NCBI GenBank assembly: GCA_030762935.1
Contig: CM060892.1
Span: 86,496,827 to 86,560,826, forward strand
Reading direction: 5' to 3'
Source: Hymenopus coronatus
Lineage: Eukaryota > Arthropoda > Insecta > Mantodea > Hymenopodidae
DNA length: 64,000 nucleotides
How positions within the stretch are numbered: position 1 is the first letter of the stretch; every line of letters starts with the position of its first letter. This document shows positions 22,752 through 34,870 of this stretch, piece after piece. A program made the translations under genes and the position numbers. The notes beneath the pieces are model-generated. The model worked only from the letters and a program-made list of their open reading frames with translations. It did no database searches and had not been told where the DNA came from.

Positions 22752-23636
22752 CAGGGTTACTACAAAAGAAATAGACAACTTCAACTGCCTGTAAAACAAA
22801 AACTGTTAGAGATAGCAACCTAATTATTTTGGAGGTATGTTGAAAAACTCTCAAAGTTTCGTTTCTTACTTTTGGTAATGCTGTAGTGTTTTGTTTGTTG
22901 TTGCAGAAGCTGAAATGGCGGAAAATCCTGTGGAAAAGGCATATTGCGTGTTGGAATTTGCTAGAATGCAATCAGCAACTGTTGTCCAATGACATTTTAG
23001 AACACGTTACCACAAAAATGAAATGATACGCTCACAAAAACCAGCATCGTCTTCATCATGTCGCAACATGTCGATGCAAAAGTCACGCCGTATGACCTTA
23101 TCTTCTTCACTCAGAAACTGCAACATCTGTAATATGTAAGGCATTATGTGCAGTCGCTTCCACAAGATTTTCCATACAGTTTGCTGTGGAATTTGTAATT
23201 GCATGCTTGCCCTAGATATCGATTTCTGTGGGCTTCTTATGTAGGCAGAACGAACACGTTCAATGTTTTCTTCCAAAACTCTTGGTCTTCCTGAGCTCTT
23301 CCCTTTGCACAAACATCCCGCTGTCTCGAATTTTCTATACCAGTCGTAGATTGACTGTCTAGTCGGTGGCGTTTTGTGGTAACGTGTTCTAAAATGTCGT
23401 TGGACAACATTGCTGATTGCGTTCTAGCAAATTCCAACACGCAATATGCCTTTTCCACAGGATTTTCCACCATTTCAGCTTCTGCAACAACAAACAAAAC
23501 ACTACAGCGTTACCAATAGTAACAAACAAAACTTTGAGAGTTTCTCAACATACCTCCAAAATAATTAGGTTGCTATCTCTAATAGTTTTTGTTTTACAGG
23601 CAGTTGAAGTTGTCTATTTCTTTTGTAGTAACCCTG
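22752..23636 (-). mobile_element. Foldback mariner-like element made of two inverted 5' halves
   Basis: Bounded by TA at 22750-22751 and 23637-23638. Ends are CAGGGTTACTACAAAAGAAA and its complement. Instead of short terminal repeats, the arms are about 266 bp (22752-23017 and 23371-23636). Each carries the 5' end and the first transposase codons (M-x-ENPVEKAYCVLEFAR). The centre encodes a minus-strand HTH-type segment. So the true 3' half is missing and replaced by an inverted copy of the 5' half. Defective. Confidence 0.9.
23007..23497 (-). pseudogene. Truncated mariner-like transposase (DUF4817-type N-terminus)
   Basis: Minus-strand frames read the N-terminal segment (ENPVEKAYCVLEFAR), then in another frame CKGKSSGRPRVLEENIERVR and a helix-turn-helix stretch (IPQQTVWKILWKRL). 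This is the layout of SETMAR/mariner-like DNA-binding regions. A one-base loss just after the conserved Gln-Ser-Ala shifts the frame, and the DDE catalytic domain is absent, so no transposase can be made. Confidence 0.85.
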
Positions 23637-23654
23637 TATATAAAGAATGGCTTA

Positions 23655-24510
23655 TATACTATAGTTTTTATTTTGTCTAGCATATATGTACAATGTACCT
23701 AATAGACTTGGAAGGTATGTATTCCATGCAAAAATTTGATACCAAGATTTCACCAAAAGTACATGTTTTGAGACCCCTTGAGTTTAAAAATAGGTAGTTT
23801 TTTTAAAAAATGTTCACATGAGTGTCTGTGGGTATATGGGCAGCATAGCTCAAATACAAAAAGTATTGGTATTTAAGTAAAGTATCTTCCAAGGATGTGA
23901 CATGAAGATTTTCAAGAAAATTCCGCCATCCCCAATTACCCTTTACATGAAAATTTTGATTTTCTCAAAAATGGCTTTAATGATTTTGACTAAAATACCA
24001 TATGTTAAGATATTTTCATGACAAACAAAATGTATATATTAAATTTTCTAGTAATAACCTCTGAAGACCTCTTCATTCTGGATGACTTTTATATAACCCG
24101 TAAAGCTTAAGAGATAGATAAAAACTTACTTCACAGCAAATGTATATCTCATTAAAGCACACAATTTGTTTTTCATACACTTAACCGTTTCCTTGTTATT
24201 GGCTTTCAATTTTAAACCACTTCAACTGTTCTCAAGTGGAAAGTCGACTTCTGTTTCATCTCTTTTGTTCTACTCCAGGGAATACAAAAGAGAACTGAAT
24301 TTCAATTGTTTCTCATAGCAATAGTTCTTAAAAGACTTGACTCACTTTAGCCAAGTGTATTCCCTTACTTCAAGAAAGCAAGTAATGATACTATTTCTGC
24401 TATATTTATCTCGATTAGCATGGTATTGGTAAAAAAATAATCTTTTGTAAGGAAAGTTTGTGAAACAGTTAGAGAGTCATGAAATGGAACATGTCGCATT
24501 TGTTCAAAGT
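23655..24510 (-). repeat. R870 copy
   Basis: Minus orientation. It has inverted 3' blocks near 23665-23740 (TATGTACAATGTACCTAATAG, GATACCAAGATTTCACC) and ends at the 5' block GAGAGTCATGAAATGGAAC. Confidence 0.85.
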
Positions 24511-24986
24511 TGCCCACAGCATAGTACAGGGTCTTTGTACAAAAGCTGACTGCTTGCACAAGGTTTTGTGTCTGGGTAACAGACGTGCCACAGCCAACAT
24601 GAAATTATTAGATCGGCCACTGTTATGTTTTGTATTTCAGTTTGTATGTTTTCTTTAAGTTCCTCCACTTTCATGGTGAGCTTTCAAGATTTTCACCAAT
24701 TTCAACTAATTTTTCTTCTGCTATCACTCTATATCTTTGCATGTGTTTCTTGTTTTGCATTGAACCACTATTCTTAAATCTATTTACAAGATTGTGAATT
24801 GAAGTTCTGGAAGGAGACAATTGATACAGCATTTCCCCAAATAAATAATATAAGTTTTTGACTTTTGTCTCCTTCTATTTCTTGAGGGCAAAAATCCTTT
24901 TGAGGAGCTACGTGCAAGAAACCCCAGGATAAATTAATTGTTTTTTCCTACACAAGCTGTGACAGAGCTTGAAACATAGAGTCAGA
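24511..24986. other. Unassigned sequence
   Basis: No recognised gene or repeat. Confidence 0.4.
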
Positions 24987-25345
24987 CTGAAAAATTCAAT
25001 GCCATAGCCAGAATTTGAACCATGGACCTCCCAGTCTCTAGCAGTATCTCTAATCACTGAGCTGCCATAGTATTAAATTCTTCAATTGACTCATTTGTTT
25101 CTGGGTAAACCACAAGATGATGTCAAATTGTGATGAATTTTTCAGTCTGACTACCTATCCAACTCCAACAATAATTTGAGATTTCCTTGTGGTTTACCGG
25201 GAAACATGTGAGTCAGCTGAGGAATTGAATGCTATGTCAGCAAGTTGCCATGGTAGCTCAGTGGTCAGAGCAACTGGCTAGAGTCTGGGAGTTCCAAGGT
25301 CAAAATTCTTGCTATGGCATTGAATGTTTCAGTCTGATTCTACTG
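24987..25345. repeat. Inverted SINE dimer, family 5
   Basis: Two tRNA-derived heads stand head-to-head: minus copy at about 24987-25121, plus copy at about 25188-25345. The plus copy has A-box-like TGGTAGCTCAGTGGTCAGAG and a B-box-like GGTCAAAATTC. Arms share about 135-155 bp, including TTCAGTCTGA and GTAAACCACAAG blocks, around a spacer of about 65 bp. Confidence 0.8.
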
Positions 25346-26890
25346 ATTCAGGACGAATTCTTAATGGGTACAAGAAGCTGGTTCTTGTTTAACATGATAT
25401 TTACATATGAGTACACTTGTTCTACAGAATAACTGCCTTTCCATCTTTGCAAATGAGAGAGTGGACTACTATCACTAATCAGTATGTGAAACTGTAGGAC
25501 AAAGTCTGAAATGACTGCCTAGGAAAGCTTTAATACATTTTCTTATGTAGATCATTTCTGTTCTTCTACATGCTAAAATTGATTCATCTTTGTCATTGAA
25601 ATTTGAGAGATTCTCGCAGGCCTTCATTGCCAGAATTGTCAATTTAATATTTTGTCATTTTATTAAAGAGAATATTTAGCTCAGAAACTCAGTTTTTGCT
25701 TCATACTTGTCATTGATAAAAGGACTGAAAAGCCTTTGGAACTCTCAAACTTTTAGTAATGTTACATTATGTTGACTTATTGGAGATATTTTACAGTAAA
25801 TGTGTACCATTCCTGGTTGCAACTCATAATACCAAAATTACTTCATTAAATATACCATAGCCTATCAATATTTTGCAAGCTGACTGGTCTTGACAGAAGA
25901 TACAGATGCAACATGGAACCATCAAATCCTTTATACCAAAATATAATTTGAAATTGTTGCAGACATGATTCAAGCTAAGCAGTCCACTTTCAAAAATTAG
26001 CTGCAAGTTTTAACTGTACACTTCTAAAATTGAGCACAAAATCACCATTTTAAAGTACAGGAAGAAAGTGTTTTACAGATTAATTGGATTGAATGGCCAG
26101 ATTGCCTGCTTGAAGGTCATATTGGAGAATAATTGGAGATGGGAATAAATCATGGAGCTTCCTTACTACAAATTAAGTACATCAGCATCATGTACTGCAC
26201 TGAAGACCATATGAATCTTTTTATCCAACTGGTTTCTCTCATAAGTATTTAAAGGTAGGTTTCGGTAAGAAAGGTTTGATGCTTTCAAAACTTGGTAAGC
26301 AGGGTAATTGAAGTGTTTCATCAGCATCCCTTTATTAATTCTTCCATTTCCAAATATGGCTTTACTTTCCAATCAACCGAGGTTTAAGCCGGGATCCTAC
26401 AAAGGAGTGGTAACTCAGAATAGTAGCTACTCACTAAAGCAAAAGGGAAAGGGAATAATATGACAGAAAAGTAATGTTGGATAATATGCCCAAAAGGTTT
26501 ATTCTATCTACCATAGACCCTAGCTACTTCAGTAAAATACACATACCTGTATGGGTTCCTGCTGGTCTTGAGATGAGATGGTCCTGATAATAAAGACTGG
26601 ACGATTCAGTAAAGTGGAATGTTCACTAGATTGAGTCTTTGAGCACTACTGGGAGAATTTAAGCATTAGAGAGCTTTGAACTCCTGGGGGTCACCTATAT
26701 TATTTTTATCTGCTGACTGAGAACATCTCAGCAATCTTCGATAGCAAATTCCTATCATCTCCTGAGTTGTTCTTCTGGAATGTTGCCCCCATTATGGTAA
26801 TTGTACTGAGTCTGTGTACAAGGCCATTACAATGTTTTTATTGTTTACACTGACTGAAAATATCTCACCATAATATTGATTAGCTTATTT
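25346..26890. other. Unassigned sequence
   Basis: AT-rich with no recognised gene. A minus open frame at 26166-26372 has no recognised domain. Confidence 0.4.
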
Positions 26891-29330
26891 ATTTATGCAT
26901 TTATTTTGTCTGACTGAACAAGTACATGTTATGGAACATGTCAGATATACACATATTAGTTTACAAAAATAGAAAATAAGTAGTAGAAGTTACAATAATA
27001 TTTATATTATTACATATAATATTTATAATAATCAGGCAGATAAGATTGCACATTACTAAGTTTCCCCAAAACATGACCCCATAAAATATGAATGAATTGA
27101 AGTGTAAATAATAGAGAACCCATTAGAATCCATACTTAATATTTCTGAAAATCTTATTGCAAAATAAATTTTGGTTAATTTTTTTAATAATGCATCAATA
27201 TGTTCACACCATTTCATTTTTTCATTGATATTATGACCAAGAAACTTTGTTACATTTGTACATTTAATAGTTTTGTACCAAGATGAATGATTTGATTATT
27301 CAAATTCTTATTTTGGGCACCTACTGTTTTATCTTCATTAACTGTTTAGCCCATTCCTTTCAAACCACTCTTAATTGATCAAATACACAGTTGATTTTAT
27401 GTTGCACAATGTTAAGGCTTTCCCCTCTAATAAAAATGCTTGTACCATCTGTGTAGAGTACAGTGTGTGTATTATTTTTCTTCAAGATCATTGATATAAA
27501 CTGAGAAAAGCAGTGGTCTCAAGATAGAGTCCTGAGGTTCTCCAAGTCCTTCAATTCTTTTTGTGAGCATTTAAAATCTATTAATTTTGGTTTTTCATAT
27601 ATAGATTGTAGGTTATTGAACTATCTGCTCCCTCTTTTCCAGATGAGACCTAATTCATTTTAATGATATTCCCTGTATCCCTATTGATTCTAGCTTCTGG
27701 CATAGGATATTGTGATTCACTAGATCAAATGCTTTTGATAAGTCTACAAATAACCCTAATCCAACATCTTTTTTATCTGTTGCTCCATACGCATGCTGAA
27801 GAAAATTTATTACTGCTACTATTGTCTATTTACCTTACCGAATCCCATGTTGATTTTTCGATAACAGATCATGCTTTTTAAGAAATTTTGATAATCTATG
27901 AGTAACATACATAACTTATCTAATATCTTTGAGGAGATAGAAATGATACTGGTCTAAAATTTTCTAGTGCTTGTTCCAAGCCATTGTTCGAACAATGGTT
28001 TAACTACTGACACGTTTAGCTGACCAGAAAACTTTCCTGTGAGTAATGACAGGTTTATTAACTATCAGAGGAGCTGCTTAGATTTCTTATTTTTAATACT
28101 TTTAATACTTTTTTTTATTTCTTCTGAGCTAATGGGCATAAGGAAGATTGTGTTGTCAAATCTTTGTTCAGTGATTGGTTCAATTTTATTGTATTACACT
28201 TTTGAACCCAACAAAATCTATCCCCTTGGTATAGTAATCATTAAAAACACTTGCAATTTCATAAGGATCTGTGATGAGTTTTAATTTTGTTTTAATTTGG
28301 ATATTTTTATATTGCTTTCTCTCTACCCCCATTTCCCTTTTTACAATCTCCCAAAGAGTCTTTGATTTATTATTGGGCATTATGTATGTAGCTATCATTT
28401 AGCTTTTTCTTTGCTTCCCTAATGATCTTATACTTTTTTGTACTTTGCATGGTATACCCTAAAGTTCTGTGTGACATTGCCTGCCTTGAGCACTCTATTA
28501 AGGAATTTGAGTTTCATCCAATTAAATTTTTTATTTCTGATTGAGGTTATTTGTCTTGGCACTACAATGTCAAAGTAATAATTAAAAGTACTAAGGAACT
28601 CGGCAAAGGTAAGGTTTATGGAGTTGTGCTAGAATACCTTTTCTCATGCTTCTTTACCCAAAAATTAATTCAAATGGTTTATAGTTTCTTTACTGCATCT
28701 TCTCTTAATTACATACAAAGAGGTTTCTTTTGGTTTTATACCAGGTAAATTAAATATTTGTATATCTGAAAGTAGTGATCCGAAAAGCCTGTATCATAAA
28801 TAACATTAATTTTAAATTCCCAAAATGTCTTGTTAAAAATAACCTGATCAATTGTAGATTGATAATTATTTACAACATAAGTATGACCTCTACCACTGGA
28901 TATATAGGCCATATGATAACAACATGTTTTTGAATGCAGTAGAGGTATATTCTGTCGACATGAGACATAACTGAAGTTTAAGTTAAAATCTTCTACTATG
29001 ATAGCATTGCTCCCTTTATTGTGTAACTTAAAATAAAATCCAAATTCTCAATCATATTAACATCACTAATGCGATTTATGTATATGCACTATATGTGACT
29101 ATTCTGTTCAGGGTAAGCTTCACCACCCACTTTTCAAAATGTTCCTCTATACTTAAACTTTCAAAGAACAGCAAGTTTGTTGCTTCAAGATCAGATTTAA
29201 CAAAAATATGTGTCCCACCACATTTTCTACTTACCCTACAGAACTTAGGAATTAAAGAGAAATCCACAAAATGTCAGAAGTTAGAGTGTTCACATGCTTT
29301 TGTGCTCTTACACAGCAACTGCCACTGCCT
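26891..29330 (-). pseudogene. Jockey/CR1-type non-LTR retrotransposon relic (endonuclease + RT)
   Basis: On the minus strand, from right to left: an APE-type endonuclease piece (CGGTHIFVKSDLEA, 29076-29267); a linker with SKTLWEIVKREMG and DPYEIASVFNDYYT (28186-28398); RT motif A as GLFVDLSKAFDLVNHNILC (about 27690-27770); RT motif B as GEPQDSILRPLLFSVYINDL (27483-27551); and the active-site box as LYTDGTS (about 27440-27465). Many stops and frameshifts. The usual YADD is YTDG, so the RT is dead. The 3' end is near 26891. Confidence 0.88.
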
Positions 29331-29720
29331 ATGTGACATATTTCCTTTATGAATGGTGACTCAGCTAGAGTAATTTATGTCCTCATGTTTATGTTAATAT
29401 TTCTCTGTGAATGATCCTTAGATGTCTGAGATATACAGATATTCCGGTTTTACTCTTTCACTAAATGATTATTTTTTAAACACAAGTTGGAGGATATTAC
29501 AATGAGAATCATTTATTTAGACCATTAATTGTGAAATTTCAAAAACCTTGTAGTGGTTTATCTTATGGCTTTTGCTTTTACTTCTGCGTTTTTGTCTTTC
29601 ACATTTTTATTAGCAGTTTCCCTGCCACAAGATGTTTGGAAATTTCCGGTACTAAACACTGCACATCCAGCGTACTAATAATAGTGTAAAATGTCTGCAG
29701 CTTCAGTAAACATGTATTTT
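29330..29720 (+). repeat. Direct dispersed repeat, copy B
   Basis: Second copy of the 21215-21620 repeat, same orientation, directly next to the 5' side of the LINE relic. Confidence 0.75.
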
Positions 29721-30435
29721 ATAAGCAGATCTGCTGTTATTGGTTTTCTAAACATTTATACAGATAAAATATGTGAGAAGTTTGGGGGATTGAACCCTAA
29801 ACCATTCCCCCCTCTAAATACAACCTTCATTTGGTAATACTTTATAAAATCAGAGATGCGAAATGTCAGCTTTTCCGGAAAAAAACAACAGATGCTCATT
29901 CAGTTATTGCTTATGTTATAGAGAGTTCAGAATTGCTTAATGATGGAGGGACATTCTGCTTAAGTATGGTACAGAAAAACTGTCATATCATTATGTCATG
30001 TTCTAGTCAGGCCCTCAGAGAACAATTAATGCATTCTTATAATTGTTTTAAGTAAATCTTCTACATGGTCTTGAGCTGACTTCTGAAAACAATTGCACTG
30101 AAAATTTTAACAAAAGGGTGATCAAATAGGTTTTCTCTTCCTCACATAAAATGAAACCAAGCATAATACAAATATTTTATTTCAAATACCAAATAAGTAC
30201 CTGCTAAAAAAGTACAGAATTGTCACTGAACAGCAAATCAAAAGATATTAATCTAATGGTATATTGTTTAAACTGTGTTCCACTATAATTATTGAGTCAT
30301 GAAACTTGTCTCAGATTATGGTTCAAAACAGCAAACACAAGCACAATTAAGTTATTCTTCAATATTTATTAGGTACTTGATTTTAATTTATAAAATGAAT
30401 AATTTTATATAAATAAATCAAATAACATGAAATAA
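29721..30435. other. Unassigned sequence
   Basis: AT-rich; nothing recognised. Confidence 0.4.
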
Positions 30436-30443
30436 CTATTTAT
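30436..30443. other. Target-site duplication, left (CTATTTAT)
   Basis: Exact 8-bp match to 34241-34248, flanking the hAT-like element. Confidence 0.75.
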
Positions 30444-30949
30444 TAGGGATGGGACTTTGATACTGTCAATATCTCAATACTATCAATGCTCATACATTGA
30501 TACCATCAGTGCCTCGATAGTAATTCTAGGTTAACTTTGATTCTTTTTCAATACCTAATTCAATTATATTATTGAAAGCCGTTGCATTTAAATTTATGCT
30601 AAATATGGAATGAAAGAATTAAGACTTCAAATTGTTGCCTTACACGTGTCCTCAAAGAGTATTGATAGTTCTTGATAGACCTCAACTATGTTTCCTGTGA
30701 GTGAATCAATGCACCATTCCAGAGACTCTTGTATCTAAATGAAAACATGCAAAACAAAAGAGCTGAGATAGAGTTATTACCCATCCTACCTCATGTTAGC
30801 GGTGGTATACACTCACACTAACTGTTCACTAAAAGATTGTAAAATACCTACAAATCGAACCTTATTAGGACCTTTACGAAGATGAATATATCCTAACACT
30901 TACGTTCCAAAAGAATAAAAAATACTACCACAACTATTACAAAAAACAT

Positions 30950-31805
30950 CTGATGTGATCCATTCACATGACTTTCTCTACATCTGTGCAACAAATTATT
31001 GTTAAAAAGTTTATACTTCTATTTACTTCATGCTAATCGAGAAAAAATTAGTAGGAATAGTCTTATTACTTATTTCCTTGGAAGTAGAAGCAAAATAAGG
31101 GAGTATAGGTTAAAGTGATAGTCAAAAGCTGGTTGCTATGTGACTGAAGTTCCTTTGTTTGTATGGACAGGAGTTGACAAATTCCTGTATGAGAAAAGCG
31201 TAAGTTTTTAGAGATAAAACCAAAAATAAGGAATACCTAAAAAATGAACAACTCCACGAAAAAAAATGATGTTATATAAATTGTGTGTTTTAACGTGCTC
31301 TACATTTTTTGTGTGGTAAGTTTTTGTCCAACTCTTACGGTTTAGCAGTTATGCAAAATTTCGTAAAATTCATCCAGAATAAAGTAGTCTTCAGAGGCTA
31401 TTTCCAGAAAATTCAAGATATACATTTTATTTGCCAGGTTAATATCTTTAGTATACAATATTTTAATCAAAATTGCTAGAGCCATTTTTTAGAAAATCAA
31501 AATGTTTGAAAAAAAGTTCCATGTAAAGGGTAGTTGGAGGTGGGGGGATTTTCTTCAAAATCTTCATGTCGCATTCTTGGAAGATACCAAACCTAAATAC
31601 CAAGTTTGGTTTTTGACACACTTTTTGTTTTTGAGCTATGCTGCCCACAGACACACACACACATACACACACAGACATTTTCTAAAAATGTTTTTTTTTT
31701 ATTCAGGGGGTCTCAAAACATATATTTCTGGTGAAAACTCGGTATCAAATGTTTGGGTGCATTACAATACCTTACATACATAGTACGTGTAGAGAGGGTA
31801 ATAAT
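30950..31805 (+). repeat. R870 copy, near complete
   Basis: One of the clearest copies: 5' CATCTGATGTGATCCATTC...ACTTTCTCTACATC, 3' ...GTGTAGAGAGGGTAA. It carries an internal CA repeat at 31648-31676. It lies inside the hAT-like element. Confidence 0.9.
31648..31676. repeat. (CA)n microsatellite inside R870
   Basis: CACAGACACACACAC-type tract directly after the GAGCTATGCTGCC block of R870. Confidence 0.95.
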
Positions 31806-33452
31806 TAAAATTAAACCTACTAACATTAATATTAATAACCTTCTTACCATTTACTTACCACTCGCACTAACTGTTACATCATACACTGGACAGATGCTGT
31901 GGAAAATCAGTGTGCTTTAAACAAGAGTTTGGTACATACAGTGGTGTGTTAAACAAACATGATCACTCATCATGTGCGATGCCCATGCAGCAGTGCTGAG
32001 ATTGACATAGGTGAGTTATAATAAATCCAATAACTAAGGCCTATTCCCACAGTGTATAGTATTATGTGATGGACTGTTCCATGTGTTTGATCTGCGCAAC
32101 TCCCTGTATCCCCTCAATAGTCCACATTCCTTAGGTAACAGCAACCCTAGTAACACCACCATCAGCAGTAGCCTGAACTGGAACGGGCTATACTCGGTAA
32201 TATGCAGCGTTAACTGAGTTGCGAATGAAATTGATTTAGCTGACGTACTAGATTGTATTTCTACAATAGTCCGGCTTAGTGACTCTATCCTTATATGGTT
32301 ACTTACTACTGGATGAAATAAAACATACATACATAATGTGGTAATCAGGGGCATGTGCTGCTATCAAGCTCTGGGTTAGATTTTTTTTTTTTTTTTTTTA
32401 CTTGGCAAATTATGTTTAATTTTTTTGTCCTGAATTTAATAAAAATTATTTAATAGAAATGAAGTAAAAATGTAAAATACAAATAATGAAAAATAACCAC
32501 CTCCATCTATTTTTAAAAAGATAACTTCTGATTTTGTGTCTGTTAAGCAATTTAAGAATCTCTGACTTTGGTAATAAAAATGAATAAATTGGCTATACAG
32601 AACACGTATCAGGAACTGCTTTGGCTATCCTTGAGACTCATCTGCTATGCTTCATGGCAAGAGAGAAAACAAGGGTTTTTTGCAGTGACTTTTCCCTTCC
32701 TGTCTCATCCTGGAGATATGCGATTATACCAAGTCAGAATTTAATAAATGATTCCAATTAAGAAGATGTGTTGATCGAATAAAAGCTGCTAACTTATTAT
32801 TCAAGTGGTTAAAACCCATTTACATCTTAATTATTTATATAGTTTAAATAAAACTTTGGTCATTGGTCAGTCATGCTACTCCCACTTGAGAAGACAGGCT
32901 ACACTACACAGTGAACAGAGCCAAGTTTTATGGCCAGGAGCCCATTTTGTGCCAAACAATAGGATAGAACACAAACAGCTAACAGATTAGGAATACATTC
33001 TTTGTTATTTATAAATTTAATAGAATTCTTTCTTCACAAATTTATGGGGCTTGTGGTTAGCCTAGCCAACCCACAGAATATGCCTCTGATGGTAATGTAA
33101 ATATTGGTAAAATGGTATAACACAAATATTATTTTTAATTGAGTATCATTTATAATATATACAATTAGGTAGTTGGAAACCATCAACAATGATGCCCACA
33201 CGGCATCGAAACTGGTCTGGAAAAATTATACATAAGTGATACTTAAGTGTTACAAACTCAACTCAAAAATATTCTCTTCATACATATCACTGTTCCAAAA
33301 CATCCTTTCATTAAAATTGTTCTTAGGTAGTTTATATTTTCAAGATTGCAAAACAAAAAAGAATTGCAAATATTTGTTTTTCTTTGGATAGAAAAATCCT
33401 TCAAAATAAAGTTTTTAGTGCAAAATATTGTTACAGAAAAAAGGAAAGAAAT
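31806..33452. other. Interior of hAT-like element, unassigned
   Basis: It holds a T18 run at 32381-32399 preceded by a weak tRNA-like TGGTAATCAGGGGCATG; possibly a SINE fragment. Otherwise no gene or known repeat. Confidence 0.4.
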
Positions 33453-33516
33453 TGATGATGATGATGATGATAATAATAATAATAATTAATAATATAATAA
33501 TAACAACATCATCATC
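33453..33516. repeat. (GAT)n(AAT)n trinucleotide tract
   Basis: GAT units grade into AAT and then ATC units. Confidence 0.95.
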
Positions 33517-33957
33517 CTTAAATAACAATAATAAGCAGTAAAAGCAACTTCTAAAGGAATTTTCACAATTACTAATTTTTTTCAGGATGCAGCATTATTA
33601 AGACAAAAATATTGCTGCCAATTGGAGAATGTCAAACAGGCAAACAATATCAGGAAACTACTACTGTGTACGCACTTTTTCTGGGGTGCTCATCTCCTTA
33701 GTCTTCATTCGGTAGGTTTCAAGCAATTTCAGAAGCAGAGCAGAGAGATAACATAGAGACTTGAAGGACGCTCTACACCCTGACATCTAGTGGCTTCAAT
33801 ATTAAGGTTTCATCTGTCTGTAGATTCCAAAGATTACGTTAGTGTTTGGTTTAATAAATTAGCTAGTTTGCACTAAACTGGATTATCTATTCATCATAAA
33901 TGACTGCGGGTCTCAAGGAAAGAAGCTTTCTGTGTGGAAAGACAGGTGTTTCTTGTT

Positions 33958-33987
33958 CCTCCTCCTCCTCCTCCTCCTCCTCCTCCT
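33958..33987. repeat. (CCT)10 microsatellite
   Basis: Ten perfect CCT units; on the minus strand it makes a spurious poly-Arg open frame. Confidence 0.97.
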
Positions 33988-34240
33988 ATCCCCGTAAAAC
34001 TGGAGCCCAAGAAAAGGTGCATGCATAGTACTAAAAAAATCAGAGAACAAGCTAATGCCTTTACATTTTGTTATAAAGTGCATAATCCTCAGTAATTTAT
34101 CTTGCAGCACAGTTTATATTTGTAATGTCTGGGAAACGAATATTACCAAATAGTTACCCAAAGGAAATCAATCAGGTGCTCAAAACCTAGTATCAGTATT
34201 CAGTATCAAGAAATAGTGGTATTGTATTATTCCATCACTA

Positions 34241-34248
34241 CTATTTAT
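34241..34248. other. Target-site duplication, right (CTATTTAT)
   Basis: Exact 8-bp match to 30436-30443. Confidence 0.75.
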
Positions 34249-34870
34249 TTTATTTTCGCTTATGTGTTGACCTTTAGCCTCCATGTATTAAAACAAAGTA
34301 TTATTACATCTTCCTCTCACATAAAGTTTCAGCGTAGTATATTAACACATTAACTTTGATAAAAGACTTGAGCTGTGTGCAGTTTTCTATCTTTCTAATT
34401 TTCCATTTGTTACTTGACTCAAAGTAATCAAATCAATAGCTTATTTACTCTCTTCTTATGAGAAATAAATAGAGCAAGCTTTTCATAATAGATAATTCAT
34501 AAATTCATGAAGGCTGTGATAATGTTTAATTTTGAAAAAAGTATTATTTAAATCAAATCAATAATATAGGCAAATTATCAAATATTTTTGAGGAATAGTA
34601 TAAAATGGTTACTACCCACATATAGTTGTAATCCTTATATAAATATTGGAGCTCAACATTCACATAACTTGTTACAACCTTCAAATGCACTAAGAATGTT
34701 GTATGAATTTTGTGATGCTTTATCCCTTTTCCAATTATTGCATTTAGATTTTACAATCTATTTCATCATTCTGTTCCTTAGATTTAAATAGACAAATACT
34801 ATCATAGATTCAAGAAATTTTGATGGTGAAATCATGGCAATTCTCTTAGTCTACAAAATATCTTTTTTCT
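34249..34870. other. Unassigned sequence
   Basis: AT-rich; the right part probably belongs to the LINE relic that follows, but no motif is readable. Confidence 0.35.

Larger units (their letters stand above)
30444..34240. mobile_element. hAT-like element, 3.8 kb, no transposase frame
   Basis: Left end TAGGGATGGGACTTTGATAC; right end is the complement of TAGTGATGGAATAATACAAT. The terminal 11 bp match at 9 positions. It is flanked by a perfect 8-bp duplication CTATTTAT. hAT elements make 8-bp duplications and often end (C/T)AGGGATGGG. The left subterminal region is full of ATACTGTCAATATCTCAATA-like short repeats, typical of transposase binding sites. No hAT transposase frame is visible; it contains an R870 copy and simple repeats. 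Confidence 0.75.

Noticed and set aside
31463..31783. Open frames on both strands with SVCVCVCV or HTHTYTH stretches, recurring at 49.7-50.0, 56.8-57.1, 57.8-58.2 and 58.6-58.9 kb
   Set aside because: They are translations of R870 and its CA/TG microsatellite. The same peptide phrases recur in every copy because of shared DNA, with random stops.
33913..34110. Minus open frame with poly-Arg
   Set aside because: Poly-Arg is the (CCT)10 microsatellite read on the other strand.
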